From Myxococcales bacterium (GTDB taxonomy: Bacteria; Myxococcota_A; Polyangia; Fen-1088): DNA of 36,700 nt. Made by a program: the position numbers and the translations under genes. Below, piece after piece: positions 8,522 through 17,093 of this stretch (positions are counted from its first letter, which is position 1; each line of letters begins with the position of its first letter). The notes below the pieces were generated by a model that ran no database searches, was not told where the DNA came from, and saw nothing but the letters and a program-made list of their open reading frames with translations. The stretch is from NCBI GenBank assembly GCA_003142855.1, contig PLNW01000058.1, positions 1 to 36,700 on the forward strand, in the 5' to 3' direction.

Positions 8522-10519
8522 TCAGTCTGCGGATCCGAAGAACGCCCCCACATCATCCAACTCCTCGGTGCGCGGGCATTCGGCGGGTAGGCTGGCCAGC
8601 AGCATGGGTCCGTAGCGGCGGCGGGCGATGCGGCCGTCGAGGATGGCCACCACGCCGCGATCGCTGCGCGTGCGCACCAGGCGGCCGAAGCCTTGCTTGA
8701 GCGCCAGGGCCGCGCGCGGAAGCTGGAAACTGTTGAAGGGATCGCCGCCATCCTCGCGGATGCGCTCGATGCGCGCGGCGGTCAGCGGATCGTCGGGTAC
8801 GGCAAAGGGCAGGCGATCGATCACCACCAGCGAGAGCGCCTCGCCCGGCACGTCCACGCCCTGCCAGAAACTCTGCGTGGCCAGCAGCACCGAGCCGACC
8901 TGCTGGCGGAGTGTGGCGAGCAGCACGTGGCGCGGACGCTCACCCTGCACCAGCAGAGGGAAGCCACCGTCGGCACGCAGCAGCTCTTCGGCCACACGCA
9001 AGTTGCGGAAGCTGGTGAAGAGCAGGAGCGCCCGACCGCGCGAGAGCCGACACAGCTGCAAGACGCGCGCGGCGGCCGCTGCGGGAAAACCTTCGTGAGT
9101 TGGATCAGGAAGATCGACAGCCAGATAGAGCAAGGCCTGCTCGCTGTAGCGGAAGGGCGAGGGAAAGCTCGATTCACTGGCGGTGTCGGTCAAGCCGAGC
9201 CGGCCACGGATGTAATCAAAGCCTCCGCCAGCACTCAACGTCGCCGAGGTGAACACCAGCGGCCCGGGGTGGCGGTCAAAGCTCTCGCGCAGAAGGGGCG
9301 CGGCGTCCACCGGCGAGGCGCGCAGGGTGAGGTTGCGGCGCGACACCACCACCCAGCGGATCGAGTCTCGCCGAGCCGTGCCCACGATCTCGGCGAAATC
9401 GCCGCGCACGGCCTCGGCCCGTCGCGAGAGCCCAGCCAGCGCCGCCGCCTTGCTCTGCGAAGGCGGATGCGGCCGCTCGGCGTCGCTGCCGTCATCTTCG
9501 CTCAGACGCCCGCACAGGGCGGCCGCTTCTTCGAGGACGTTGTCCAGCTCGTGGTAGCGCTGCAGCACCTCGGCAGCCCACAAGTCGTCGGGCATTTCCA
9601 CGCGCACTTCCTCACCGCTGCCGCGCACGGCCGGCAAACGGCCGCGCAGCGCCTCGGCCAGCACATGGGTCGCGGCTTCCATGCGGCGCGCGACAGACTC
9701 CACCTGGCCGGCTTCCAGCGTGGGCGCCGGCGCGCGCAGCAGGTCGCGCGCCAGAGCGAAAAGCCGGGCATTGGAAACCTGAACGCCGAAGACTTCAGTG
9801 GCCACGTCCTCGATCTGGTGGGCTTCATCGAAGATCACCAGTTCATAGGGCGGCAGCACCTGGGCGTCGGGCCAGCGACTGCGCAGGGCCAGGTCGGCCA
9901 AGAAAAGGTGATGGTTGACCACCACCACCTGGGCCCCCAGCGCGCGCCGTCGCATTTGCGTGACAAAACAGCGTTCGACGAAGGGACAGCGGTTGCCCAG
10001 TCGCATCTCCGGGCTGGACGTGATCTCGCGCCAGATGGGGGCGCTGTCGGGCACGCCGTCGAGATCCGCCCGGTCGCCAGTGGTGGTGGTGGTGGCCCAG
10101 GCGCGCACGCGCTCAGTCTCGTGCGACTTGGTTGCTGCAATTTCCAACTGCTGACTGTGCTCGTCGAAGCGGCGCAAGCACAGGTAGTTGGACAGCCCTT
10201 TCATCACGGCAAAGGTAAACGGCTCGGGCAGCACACGTTGCAGGCGCGGCAGGTCCACCTCGGCGATCTGGTCCTGCAAGGTGCGCGTGCCGGTACTGAC
10301 CACCACCTTGCGGCCGGAAAGAATCGCTGGCACCAGGTAGGCGATGGTCTTGCCTGTGCCGGTGCCCGCCTCGGCCAGCAGGCGCTCGTCCATGTCGATC
10401 GCCTGCGCCACGCGCTTGGCCATGGCGAGCTGACCAGGACGCGGCTCGAAGCCCGGCAAATGGTCGGCCAGCAGGCCGCCGGGTCGCAGGATCCGGGCGA
10501 CGGCTTTTTCGAGCGTCAC
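8522..10519 (-). CDS. DinG/XPD-like superfamily 2 DNA helicase with altered Fe-S site
   Basis: A 665-residue helicase of the DinG/YoaA (XPD-like) family, which unwinds DNA 5'-3' during repair. Walker A is EAGTGTGKT (50-58), the DEAH box is at 231-234, the NHHLFL segment is near 202, and the C-terminal helicase motif includes QGFGRLVRTRSDRG. In E. coli DinG the Fe-S cluster is held by four cysteines (120, 194, 199, 205, spaced x4 and x5 for the last three). Here Cys114, Cys178 and Cys184 keep that spacing but the second position is Arg173 (MRLGNRC). The start is GTG at 10519; a GGAGG sits only 2 nt upstream, so the initiation site is uncertain. hisI ends 13 nt upstream, suggesting one operon. 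Confidence 0.9.
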   Translation of the reverse strand: MTLEKAVARILRPGGLLADHLPGFEPRPGQLAMAKRVAQAIDMDERLLAEAGTGTGKTIAYLVPAILSGRKVVVSTGTRTLQDQIAEVDLPRLQRVLPEPFTFAVMKGLSNYLCLRRFDEHSQQLEIAATKSHETERVRAWATTTTTGDRADLDGVPDSAPIWREITSSPEMRLGNRCPFVERCFVTQMRRRALGAQVVVVNHHLFLADLALRSRWPDAQVLPPYELVIFDEAHQIEDVATEVFGVQVSNARLFALARDLLRAPAPTLEAGQVESVARRMEAATHVLAEALRGRLPAVRGSGEEVRVEMPDDLWAAEVLQRYHELDNVLEEAAALCGRLSEDDGSDAERPHPPSQSKAAALAGLSRRAEAVRGDFAEIVGTARRDSIRWVVVSRRNLTLRASPVDAAPLLRESFDRHPGPLVFTSATLSAGGGFDYIRGRLGLTDTASESSFPSPFRYSEQALLYLAVDLPDPTHEGFPAAAAARVLQLCRLSRGRALLLFTSFRNLRVAEELLRADGGFPLLVQGERPRHVLLATLRQQVGSVLLATQSFWQGVDVPGEALSLVVIDRLPFAVPDDPLTAARIERIREDGGDPFNSFQLPRAALALKQGFGRLVRTRSDRGVVAILDGRIARRRYGPMLLASLPAECPRTEELDDVGAFFGSAD

Positions 10520-10532
10520 AGCCTCCGCGTCG

Positions 10533-10916
10533 CTATTTGGCGGCGACCGGCGCCGGGCCGTCGTCTTCAGCCAGGCCGCTGGCGGTCACGCTGCGGAAGA
10601 AGCAAGAGGTGGCGTTGGTGTGGCACGACGGCCCGTTGGCGTCGACGACGTAGAGGATAGCGTCGCCGTCGCAGTCCAGGCGCACATCGTGGACGCGCAT
10701 GGAATTCCCCGAGGTCTTGCCCTTCTCCCACAGCTCGTTGCGCGAGCGGCTCCAGAAGGTGGCTAGGCCATTCTGAACGGTGGCCCGCAGCGCCTCGGCG
10801 TTGGCCCAAGCCAGCATGCGCACCACGCCGGTGACGCGATCTTGCGCAATCACCGGCACCAGGCCCTTTGAGTCGAATTTCACGGCTGACAGGAGAGCGT
10901 CGGCATTTCCAATCAT
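10533..10916 (-). CDS. hisI: Phosphoribosyl-AMP cyclohydrolase HisI
   Basis: Third step of histidine synthesis: opens the adenine ring of phosphoribosyl-AMP, zinc- and magnesium-dependent. Family segments are continuous: KFDSKGLVPVIAQD, RMLAWANAEAL, ATFWSRSRNELWEKG.TSGN and the metal-binding LDCDGDAILYVVDANGPSCH followed by the second-Cys segment SCFF. The ATE (HisE) domain found fused in E. coli is absent, so this is the stand-alone form of about 127 residues. The ATG at 10916 is the nearest start before the conserved block; the frame is open well upstream (a GTG at 10955 is an alternative) and no Shine-Dalgarno decides it. It lies apart from the hisBHAF cluster and next to the helicase gene. 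The remaining his genes (hisG, D, C, E) are not in the window. Confidence 0.92.
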   Translation of the reverse strand: MIGNADALLSAVKFDSKGLVPVIAQDRVTGVVRMLAWANAEALRATVQNGLATFWSRSRNELWEKGKTSGNSMRVHDVRLDCDGDAILYVVDANGPSCHTNATSCFFRSVTASGLAEDDGPAPVAAK

Positions 10917-11178
10917 GATGCCCAGGTCTACCGCATTTTCGTCAGACAGTTCCACGCCCGATGTAGGGGAGAGTGCGCCAACCCTGACGCGAGCAGAAGA
11001 TGCCACGGTGGCAGGAGAATAGCTGCTGAATCCACGGGCGGACGCTGGCCTGATTGGTGGGCGGCGGTGTACAATATTAGACAAGGTTCGGGCGACGTCG
11101 TCGCAAGACGACGTCTGCATTCGACAGCGGCGTGGGTGACTGGTCCCCGAAATGTCCGAAGCAGCAAAAGGAAGTACC

Positions 11179-13254
11179 ATGCCCAAGGAATCGCTGAATG
11201 CCGTGTCTGCATTGCTGGCCGGAGCTTGCTTGGTTTGGCTGATTTCGTCGACTGGCTGTGGCCAAGGATCGTCGGCTCACAGCAGCGGCAGCTCTGGCGG
11301 TGCTGGCCTCGGCGGCAGCGCGGGCGCCGGCAGCGTCGCGCCGCCAGTGGGCGGCTCTGTGGCCGTCGGCGGGAATGCCAGCTCGGCTGGCCAGAGCGGT
11401 GGTCCCGCAGGCGCATCTGGCGTAGGCGGGGCGGGGCCCTTAGCGGGCACCATGGTTCCCGGCAGCGACGCAGGTGCAGCTGGCGGCAGCGGCGTCGCAG
11501 GGAGCATGGACTCCGGCGGCGGCGGCATTGCTGGCGGAGCTGGCTCCGGTGGAATCTTGGCGAGCGGCGGATTTGGGGCTACAACCAGCACTGCTGTCGC
11601 CGGCGGCGCTGGAAATACAGCTGGCACCGTTCACACAGGCGGTGTGACGGCAACCGGCGGCGCCACGGGAGCCGGTGGCGCGACGGCGACCGGTGGTGCG
11701 ACCAAGGCAACTGGCGGTGCCACTCTAGCCGGTGGCACGACCGCGGCCGGCGGTACGACCAAGGCAAGCGGTGGTGTCACGGGATCCGGCGGGATCACAG
11801 CAACCGGTGGCAGCAAGGCAACTGGGGGCACGACCTCAACGACTGGCAGCACCGCAGCCAGCGGCATACCGGTGCAGGTGAGCACCTTCAGCTTGAAGAA
11901 TTCCGGCGGTTGTCCCGGGTTGCGGCTGGGCGACATCAACGGCGATGGCAAGATGGAGATCGTCGTGGGCGAGCCCATTCCCCAGCCGGGCGCCTATACT
12001 CCCCAGCAAGTGGTTTGCATCACGGCGTACGACCTCAAGGGGAACCAATTGTGGCAATACGGCACTCCCGGCAGCAACCATACGGCTAGCTCGGACGTCC
12101 CCATTCAAGTTTACGACCTGGACGGCGACGGCAAGGCCGAGGTCTTCGCCAACATGAGCACGACCGAGATGACTGTGCTCGACGGAACGACTGGGAAGTT
12201 GTTGCGCAAGATTCCCCTGCCACAAGACGGCGCCAACGACTCCATCGCTTTTGCCAATCTGAGAGGCAAGAAGTGGCCACAGGACATCATCGTCAAGACC
12301 CGCTATTCACAAGAATGGGCGATGGTTGGCATCGACGACAACACGACCACCCCAACCACCACGGCCGGCACCGTGCTGTGGCATCACAAGATGCTGGCCA
12401 GCGATACCGGGCTGAACGAGCTCGGCACGGGGCACTATCCGCTCGTCTACGATTGGAACGGCGATGGCAAGGATGAAGTCATGTGCGGCTACGATTTTCT
12501 GAATAGCGATGGCAGTCTGCGATGGTCCATCAACACCACGTCGCACCCGCCGCTCACCATGCACGCAGACGCGATTGCCGCGGCCGACATTGACGCCAAT
12601 CCAGCAAACGGATACGAGGTAGCCGTCTGTGGGAACGTGGCTGCTGCATTCGACTGGGATACAGGCACACAATTGTGGCAGGATACCCATACGACCGAAG
12701 CCCAGCAGATGGGAATCGGAGACTACCGTCCGGACTTGCCAGGTCTCGAGGTGGTCTTGCTCGATCGTTTGCGCACAGCCGCGGAAGGCTACAAGAGCAA
12801 TAACGTGCTCGTGACCTACGACGACACCCTCTTGTGGAAAGAGAACAGGCCGAATAATTCCGGCTGGCTTACCGTGACGGAGAACATGAACAACTGGGAC
12901 GGAAACAAGACCGATATGATTTTCTCATATCGTCGCAACGGCGCGTCGGATGGCAGTGGGGGCACGGGAACCTATCTGTATGATGGCTATGGAAAAACTG
13001 TGGCCAGCTTCCCCTACACTGGCACCAGTGCGCAGAACTTCGCTCAACACGCCGATCTTTGCGGCGACGACAAAGAGGAAGTCATCGTGTACGACGAGAC
13101 GACCGTCTGGATTTTCGCGAACGGTGGTTGTGATCTGGATGCCCCGCCCAGCAAGCCCGGCCTGCCCCAGCAGTTCCATTTGCACAACTGGAGCATCTAC
13201 ACCGGCTGGATTACGCCAGACATCAAGTTCTATACTCCCGGAACGCCGCAGTAG
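11179..13254 (+). CDS. Lipoprotein with Gly/Thr-rich spacer and rhamnogalacturonan-lyase-like propeller
   Basis: A 691-residue lipoprotein: signal peptide with lipobox STGC (Cys27), a low-complexity Gly/Ala/Ser/Thr spacer to about residue 230, then a beta-propeller-like domain rich in calcium-binding DxDGDGK-type motifs (DINGDGKMEIVVGE, YDLDGDGKAEV, DWNGDGKDEV). The later blocks HADAIAAADID, YRPDLPGLEVV and LCGDDKEEVIVYD resemble the polysaccharide lyase family 11 (rhamnogalacturonan lyase) fold, so a pectin-type polysaccharide ligand or substrate is a reasonable guess but not shown. The ATG at 11179 has AAGGA 7 nt upstream; a TACAAT at 11070-11075 may be its -10. After the TAG at 13252-13254 the same frame stays open for about 31 coding-like codons. 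Confidence 0.82.
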   Translation: MPKESLNAVSALLAGACLVWLISSTGCGQGSSAHSSGSSGGAGLGGSAGAGSVAPPVGGSVAVGGNASSAGQSGGPAGASGVGGAGPLAGTMVPGSDAGAAGGSGVAGSMDSGGGGIAGGAGSGGILASGGFGATTSTAVAGGAGNTAGTVHTGGVTATGGATGAGGATATGGATKATGGATLAGGTTAAGGTTKASGGVTGSGGITATGGSKATGGTTSTTGSTAASGIPVQVSTFSLKNSGGCPGLRLGDINGDGKMEIVVGEPIPQPGAYTPQQVVCITAYDLKGNQLWQYGTPGSNHTASSDVPIQVYDLDGDGKAEVFANMSTTEMTVLDGTTGKLLRKIPLPQDGANDSIAFANLRGKKWPQDIIVKTRYSQEWAMVGIDDNTTTPTTTAGTVLWHHKMLASDTGLNELGTGHYPLVYDWNGDGKDEVMCGYDFLNSDGSLRWSINTTSHPPLTMHADAIAAADIDANPANGYEVAVCGNVAAAFDWDTGTQLWQDTHTTEAQQMGIGDYRPDLPGLEVVLLDRLRTAAEGYKSNNVLVTYDDTLLWKENRPNNSGWLTVTENMNNWDGNKTDMIFSYRRNGASDGSGGTGTYLYDGYGKTVASFPYTGTSAQNFAQHADLCGDDKEEVIVYDETTVWIFANGGCDLDAPPSKPGLPQQFHLHNWSIYTGWITPDIKFYTPGTPQ
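11640..11860 (+). repeat. Degenerate Gly/Thr codon repeat (GGxT) inside the lipoprotein gene
   Basis: Short imperfect tandem repeats of about 12-18 nt encode GG(A/T/V)T-type units. The stretch forms the flexible spacer between lipid anchor and propeller. Such spacers are typical of myxobacterial lipoproteins and can change length by slippage. Confidence 0.75.
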
Positions 13255-13417
13255 CTTGCGACGGTCGGTGACTGGCTCAATCAGCCATTCATGCCGCTCT
13301 TGGATACGCTCACGGGCTGGCCCATTCTGTATTACCCTATTACCCTATAAAGGCTGCTTCGGATCCGGTCGTGAATAGCACTCAAGCCCAGCCGTCAAAG
13401 TTCAAAGGAATGTAGCC

Positions 13418-14080
13418 ATGCCATATTTCCAACGCCACTCTCTGCTCATCGCTGTCTTCGGTCTGGCCTTGCTCGCACCCGGCGCGGCATGGGCCCAGTA
13501 TGGGTATCCAGCGCCCTATCAAGCGTACGGCTCCCCGATGGCCGGCGGCCCGCCGCTGGACCGCTCGGGGCTGTATCTGGGGTTCGGCGTGTTTGGCGAC
13601 GAAGTCATCAACCAAGCGAACTCGGCTGTGGATTTTCTCACCGCCGGGGGCGGGTACAATCTGATGTTGGGCTTCCGACTCAACCCCATGTTCGCGCTGG
13701 AACTCGGCCTCGGCCAGGGATTCCACAACAACGTGACCGACGCCTGGGGCGACACGGTGGATTACCTGTCCCTGACCCAAATAACCGTCGACCTGAAAGT
13801 GATCCTTCCCATGCCCAACGCGCAGTTCCAGCCGTTCCTTCAGGGTGGTGTTGGTGCGTACGTTCTCGCTAACTCGTTCAGCTCGGAAATCGCTTCGGGC
13901 GGCGGGTTCCAGCTGGGTGGCGGCCTCGATTTCTGGCTGAACCCCTGGTGGTCCGTTGGCGGCCGCGTGCTTTACCATGGCGTGCAGTTCAGCAGCTTTG
14001 CCGAGCCGCAGGCCGGCCGGTCAAACGCCCCGTTTCTCAGCACCGTATCCCTCGAATTCAACGGTCAGTTACATTTCTGA
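13418..14080 (+). CDS. Outer-membrane beta-barrel protein
   Basis: A 220-residue protein with a clear signal peptide (LLIAVFGLALLAPGAAWAQ, cleaved after AWA). A Tyr/Pro/Gly-rich segment is followed by alternating amphipathic strands with glycine turns (GLYLGFGVFG, GYNLMLGFRL, ALELGLGQGF, FQPFLQGGVGAY, GGGLDFWL, SVGGRVLYHGV), ending in Phe (GQLHF) as expected for BAM-dependent barrels. It resembles small OmpA/OmpW-type 8-stranded barrels; no specific function can be read. AAAGGA lies 9 nt before the ATG. The 163-bp gap upstream carries an AT-rich stretch with a duplicated TATTACCC (about 13332-13350) that may include its promoter. Confidence 0.85.
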   Translation: MPYFQRHSLLIAVFGLALLAPGAAWAQYGYPAPYQAYGSPMAGGPPLDRSGLYLGFGVFGDEVINQANSAVDFLTAGGGYNLMLGFRLNPMFALELGLGQGFHNNVTDAWGDTVDYLSLTQITVDLKVILPMPNAQFQPFLQGGVGAYVLANSFSSEIASGGGFQLGGGLDFWLNPWWSVGGRVLYHGVQFSSFAEPQAGRSNAPFLSTVSLEFNGQLHF

Positions 14081-14138
14081 CCCACCTGCGACGACGAAGT
14101 CACGCCGCTCGTGCAGCACACGCGGGGCTTGCAGTCGA

Positions 14139-14906
14139 TCAACCTTCGCGCACCGGCACGCCCCGGGCGCGCAAGTAATCGCGCGCTTGGCCCACCGTGA
14201 ATTCGCCGAAGTGGAAGATTGAAGCGGCGAGAACCGCGTCGGCACCACCGATAGCCACGCCCTCATAAAGATGTTCCAGCGTTCCCACGCCGCCCGAGGC
14301 GATCACCGGGATGGGCACGCGGTCAGCCACGGCGCGGGTCAGTTCCAGGTCGAAGCCGTCGCGCGTGCCGTCGCGATCCATGCTGGTGAGCAGGATCTCC
14401 CCTGCGCCCAGTTCCGCCATGCGCGCGCACCAGGCAACTGCGTCGATGTCGGTGGGTTTGCGGCCGCCGTGGGTGAAGACCTCCCAGTTGCCGGGACGGT
14501 CGGGCCGGTGCCGGGCGTCCACTGCGACCACGATGGCCTGGCTGCCAAAGGCGTCCGAGGCGCGACGGACCAGCTCGGGATCGGCCACCGCCGCGGTGTT
14601 GATGCCGGCCTTGTCAGCCCCGGCCAGCAGCAGCTTGCGTACGTCCTCCACGCTGCGCACGCCGCCGCCCACGGTGAGCGGCAGGAAGACCTGCTCGGCG
14701 GTGATGCGCACCACCTCCAGCATGGTGGCGCGGTTGTCGGACGAAGCCGTGATGTCGAGAAAGCAGATCTCGTCGGCGCCTTGCTGATCATAGGCCGCCG
14801 CGACTTCCACCGGATCGCCGGCATCACGCAGTTGCTTGAAGCGAATTCCCTTCTTCACGCGGCCCGCGTCCACGTCGAGGCAGGGAATGATCCGTCGCGC
14901 CAGCAT
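14139..14906 (-). CDS. hisF: Imidazole glycerol phosphate synthase cyclase subunit HisF
   Basis: A 255-residue (beta/alpha)8 protein that, with HisH, makes imidazole glycerol phosphate and AICAR from PRFAR and ammonia. Catalytic aspartates Asp11 ([16 protein letters not shown]) and Asp130 (AIVVAVDA) are present, and so are the phosphate-binding loops (LTVGGGVRS and [11 protein letters not shown]). It is the last gene of the minus-strand hisB-hisH-hisA-hisF operon and starts 4 nt after the hisA stop. AAGGAG lies about 12 nt upstream of the ATG. Confidence 0.97.
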   Translation of the reverse strand: MLARRIIPCLDVDAGRVKKGIRFKQLRDAGDPVEVAAAYDQQGADEICFLDITASSDNRATMLEVVRITAEQVFLPLTVGGGVRSVEDVRKLLLAGADKAGINTAAVADPELVRRASDAFGSQAIVVAVDARHRPDRPGNWEVFTHGGRKPTDIDAVAWCARMAELGAGEILLTSMDRDGTRDGFDLELTRAVADRVPIPVIASGGVGTLEHLYEGVAIGGADAVLAASIFHFGEFTVGQARDYLRARGVPVREG

Positions 14907-14910
14907 GCCG

Positions 14911-15642
14911 CTATCTCGCTCCTTGGGCTGCGCGTGCCAGCGCCTCGGCCACGGTGAACATACCCTCGTAGATGGCCTTGCCGATCACGACGGCTTGGGC
15001 GCCCGTGGTCTTCACCTGATCGATGTCCTCCAGGCGCGCCATCCCGCCCGAGGCGATGACCGCGCAAGGAGCGATCTTGGCCGCGAGTCGGGCCGTAGCT
15101 TCCAGATTGGGGCCACTGCGCATGCCGTCGCGGCCTATGTCGGTGTAGAGCACGGCAGCTGCGCCCGCTTCGGCCACGGCCAACCCGACCTCCAGAGCGT
15201 CGCTCATCGTGTCCTCGGTCCATCCCTCCACGGCCACCTTGCCCTCGCGTGCGTCCACCGCGACCACGATGCGCTTGGGAAAACGGCGGCAAGCCTCGGC
15301 CACCAATTCAGGCGTCTTGATGGCTGCGGTGCCCATGACCGCGAAGCGCGCACCCAGCGCGAACAACCGCTCGCAGGCCTCCACCGTGCGCACGCCGCCG
15401 CCAACCTCCACGTCCATCGTCGTCGCCGCCAGGATGGCCTTGATGGTTTCGTGATTGTTCTGCGTGCCGCCGGTGAAGGCCGCATCCAGATCCACCACGT
15501 GCAGACGGGGCACGCCGGCCGCGGCAAAGGCGCGTGCCAGCTCCGGCGGATTGCTGGAATAGACCTTGGCGCTGTCGCGGCGGCCCTGTTGCAGGCGTAC
15601 CGCCTGGCCGTTCATCAGATCGATTGCGGGAAATACCAACAT
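14911..15642 (-). CDS. hisA: Phosphoribosylformimino-AICAR-P isomerase HisA
   Basis: A 243-residue (beta/alpha)8 enzyme that converts ProFAR to PRFAR, the step before the HisFH synthase. The catalytic Asp8 ([16 protein letters not shown]) and a second Asp at 130 ([18 protein letters not shown]) are in place, and GGGVRT and [12 protein letters not shown] match the phosphate-binding loops. It follows hisH by 11 nt and hisF by 4 nt, a tight operon. Length and motifs are complete. No strong Shine-Dalgarno precedes it, in keeping with translation by coupling. Confidence 0.97.
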   Translation of the reverse strand: MLVFPAIDLMNGQAVRLQQGRRDSAKVYSSNPPELARAFAAAGVPRLHVVDLDAAFTGGTQNNHETIKAILAATTMDVEVGGGVRTVEACERLFALGARFAVMGTAAIKTPELVAEACRRFPKRIVVAVDAREGKVAVEGWTEDTMSDALEVGLAVAEAGAAAVLYTDIGRDGMRSGPNLEATARLAAKIAPCAVIASGGMARLEDIDQVKTTGAQAVVIGKAIYEGMFTVAEALARAAQGAR

Positions 15643-15653
15643 GCGAGGATTCT

Positions 15654-16286
15654 CTACAAGGCCACGAAGCGGCTGAGCACAGCCAAGCCTGCCCGCTGGC
15701 TTTTTTCGGGGTGGAACTGGCAGGCGAAAAGGTTGTCGCGTGCCACGGCTGCGCAGAATCTCACGCCATGTTCGGCCGTCAGGGCAATGTCAGCGGCGTG
15801 GGCTGGGACCGGGAAGTAGCTGTGCACGAAGTAAAAGTAGGTGCCATCGGGCGTGTCGCGCAACACGGCCGCACGGCCAGCAGCCGCTTCGCGACGGCAG
15901 CCGTTCCAACCCATGTGGGGAACTTTGAGTGGTGGCGCGATGGAGAAACGAACCACGCGGCCGGGAAAAATGCCCAGGCCCTTGCAGGAAGGATCTTCGT
16001 CGCTGCCCTCGAAAAGCATCTGCATGCCGATGCAGATGCCGAGAAAGGGCGTGCCCTTGCCGATGGCTTGCATGACGGCCGCGCGCAAGGCACCACCTCC
16101 GCGGTCCAGCCCAGCCACGCATCCGCCAAAGGCGCCCTGGCCAGGCACCACGATCTTGTCGGCGCGGGCCACCTGGTCGGCGTCGCTGGTGATGAAGGCG
16201 TCGGCGCCCACGCTCTCCAGCGCCTTTTCCACGCTGCGCAGGTTGCCGCTGCCGCTGTCGACAATCGCGATCCGGGGCTTGCCCAT
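15654..16286 (-). CDS. hisH: Imidazole glycerol phosphate synthase glutaminase subunit HisH
   Basis: A 210-residue class I glutamine amidotransferase that releases ammonia from glutamine and channels it to HisF. The triad is visible: Cys85 in GTPFLGICIGMQMLFEGS, His192 and Glu194 in CQFHPEKS. The oxyanion-strand segment PGQGAF is at 48-53 and the start segment is IAIVDSGSGNLRSVEKAL. It lies 26 nt after hisB and 11 nt before hisA. GGAAG precedes the ATG by a suitable distance. Confidence 0.97.
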   Translation of the reverse strand: MGKPRIAIVDSGSGNLRSVEKALESVGADAFITSDADQVARADKIVVPGQGAFGGCVAGLDRGGGALRAAVMQAIGKGTPFLGICIGMQMLFEGSDEDPSCKGLGIFPGRVVRFSIAPPLKVPHMGWNGCRREAAAGRAAVLRDTPDGTYFYFVHSYFPVPAHAADIALTAEHGVRFCAAVARDNLFACQFHPEKSQRAGLAVLSRFVAL

Positions 16287-16312
16287 GAATGACTTCCGGC
16301 CTCAAGCCAGGG

Positions 16313-16906
16313 CTAGGTGGTCAGCGTCCCCTTGGTCGACGGCACATCGCGCTCGCGCGGATCCAGTTGCACCGCCGCACGCACGGCGCGCGCAAAGGCT
16401 TTCCACAGCGCCTCCATCGCGTGATGGGTGTTCTCGCCGTATACGGTTTCCAGGTGCAGATTGCACAGCGCCGTGGAGGCGAACCCGGCGAAAAACTCGC
16501 GCGCCAACTCGGCATCGAAGTCGCCGATGCGTCGGCCCTTGAGGTGGTCGGCGAGGTAGACCAGGCAGCCGCGGCCACCGAAGTCCACCGCCGCGCGGGC
16601 CAAGGCCTCGTCCATCGGGATGGCTGCGTCGCCGAAGCGCGCGATGCCGCGCTTGTCGCCCAGGGCCTCGCGAAAGGCCTGGCCCAGGCAGATCCCCACG
16701 TCTTCCACGGTGTGGTGCCCGTCGACTTCGACGTCGCCGCGCGCATCGATCTCGAGGTCGACCAAGCTGTGCCGGCCGAATGAGTCCAGCATGTGGTTGA
16801 AAAACGGCAGCGGGGTCGCGATGTGGCGCTGCCCCGAGCCGTCCAAATTCAGCACCACGCGGATCTGGGTTTCCTTCGTGTTTCGTTCGACAGTGGCCTG
16901 GCGCAT
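16313..16906 (-). CDS. hisB: Imidazoleglycerol-phosphate dehydratase HisB (monofunctional)
   Basis: A 197-residue manganese enzyme that dehydrates imidazole glycerol phosphate to imidazole acetol phosphate. The metal-binding motifs are both present: FFNHML...DGHHTVEDVGI in the first half and NTHHAMEALWKAFARA near the C-terminus. The N-terminal phosphatase domain of the bifunctional E. coli enzyme is missing, so histidinol-phosphatase must be encoded elsewhere. The ATG at 16906 was chosen because a promoter lies directly before it; a TTG three codons upstream is also possible. First gene of the hisBHAF operon. Confidence 0.96.
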   Translation of the reverse strand: MRQATVERNTKETQIRVVLNLDGSGQRHIATPLPFFNHMLDSFGRHSLVDLEIDARGDVEVDGHHTVEDVGICLGQAFREALGDKRGIARFGDAAIPMDEALARAAVDFGGRGCLVYLADHLKGRRIGDFDAELAREFFAGFASTALCNLHLETVYGENTHHAMEALWKAFARAVRAAVQLDPRERDVPSTKGTLTT

Positions 16907-16914
16907 GTGCCCCA

Positions 16915-16943
16915 ACTATGGAGGCCGCAGGCTGCGACGTCAA
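16915..16943 (-). promoter_or_regulatory. Leaderless-type promoter of the hisBHAF operon
   Basis: On the minus strand TTGACG (16943-16938), a 17-nt spacer, CATAGT (16920-16915), then 8 nt to the hisB ATG at 16906. The expected transcription start falls on or beside the start codon. No attenuator or His-rich leader peptide is seen upstream. Confidence 0.55.
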
Positions 16944-17093
16944 ACTCGTGCATGCAGCCCGCCTTCCTGCAATCTCCCCTGCAATCCCACCCAGGCTGAA
17001 TCCGATCCCGTCTGCGTCCCCGCCCCGGCCCCTGACTCGGAATTCCAGATCCCCGGACGCAAAACGGATATCCTGCCGCCCTAGAGGTGAAAG

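Noticed and set aside
8693..10660. A 655-codon open frame antisense to the helicase gene
   Set aside because: It mirrors the helicase gene, which has all family motifs. The antisense reading is Gln/Arg/His-rich with no domain, a usual artefact in GC-rich DNA. The same applies to long frames antisense to hisBHAF and sspB.
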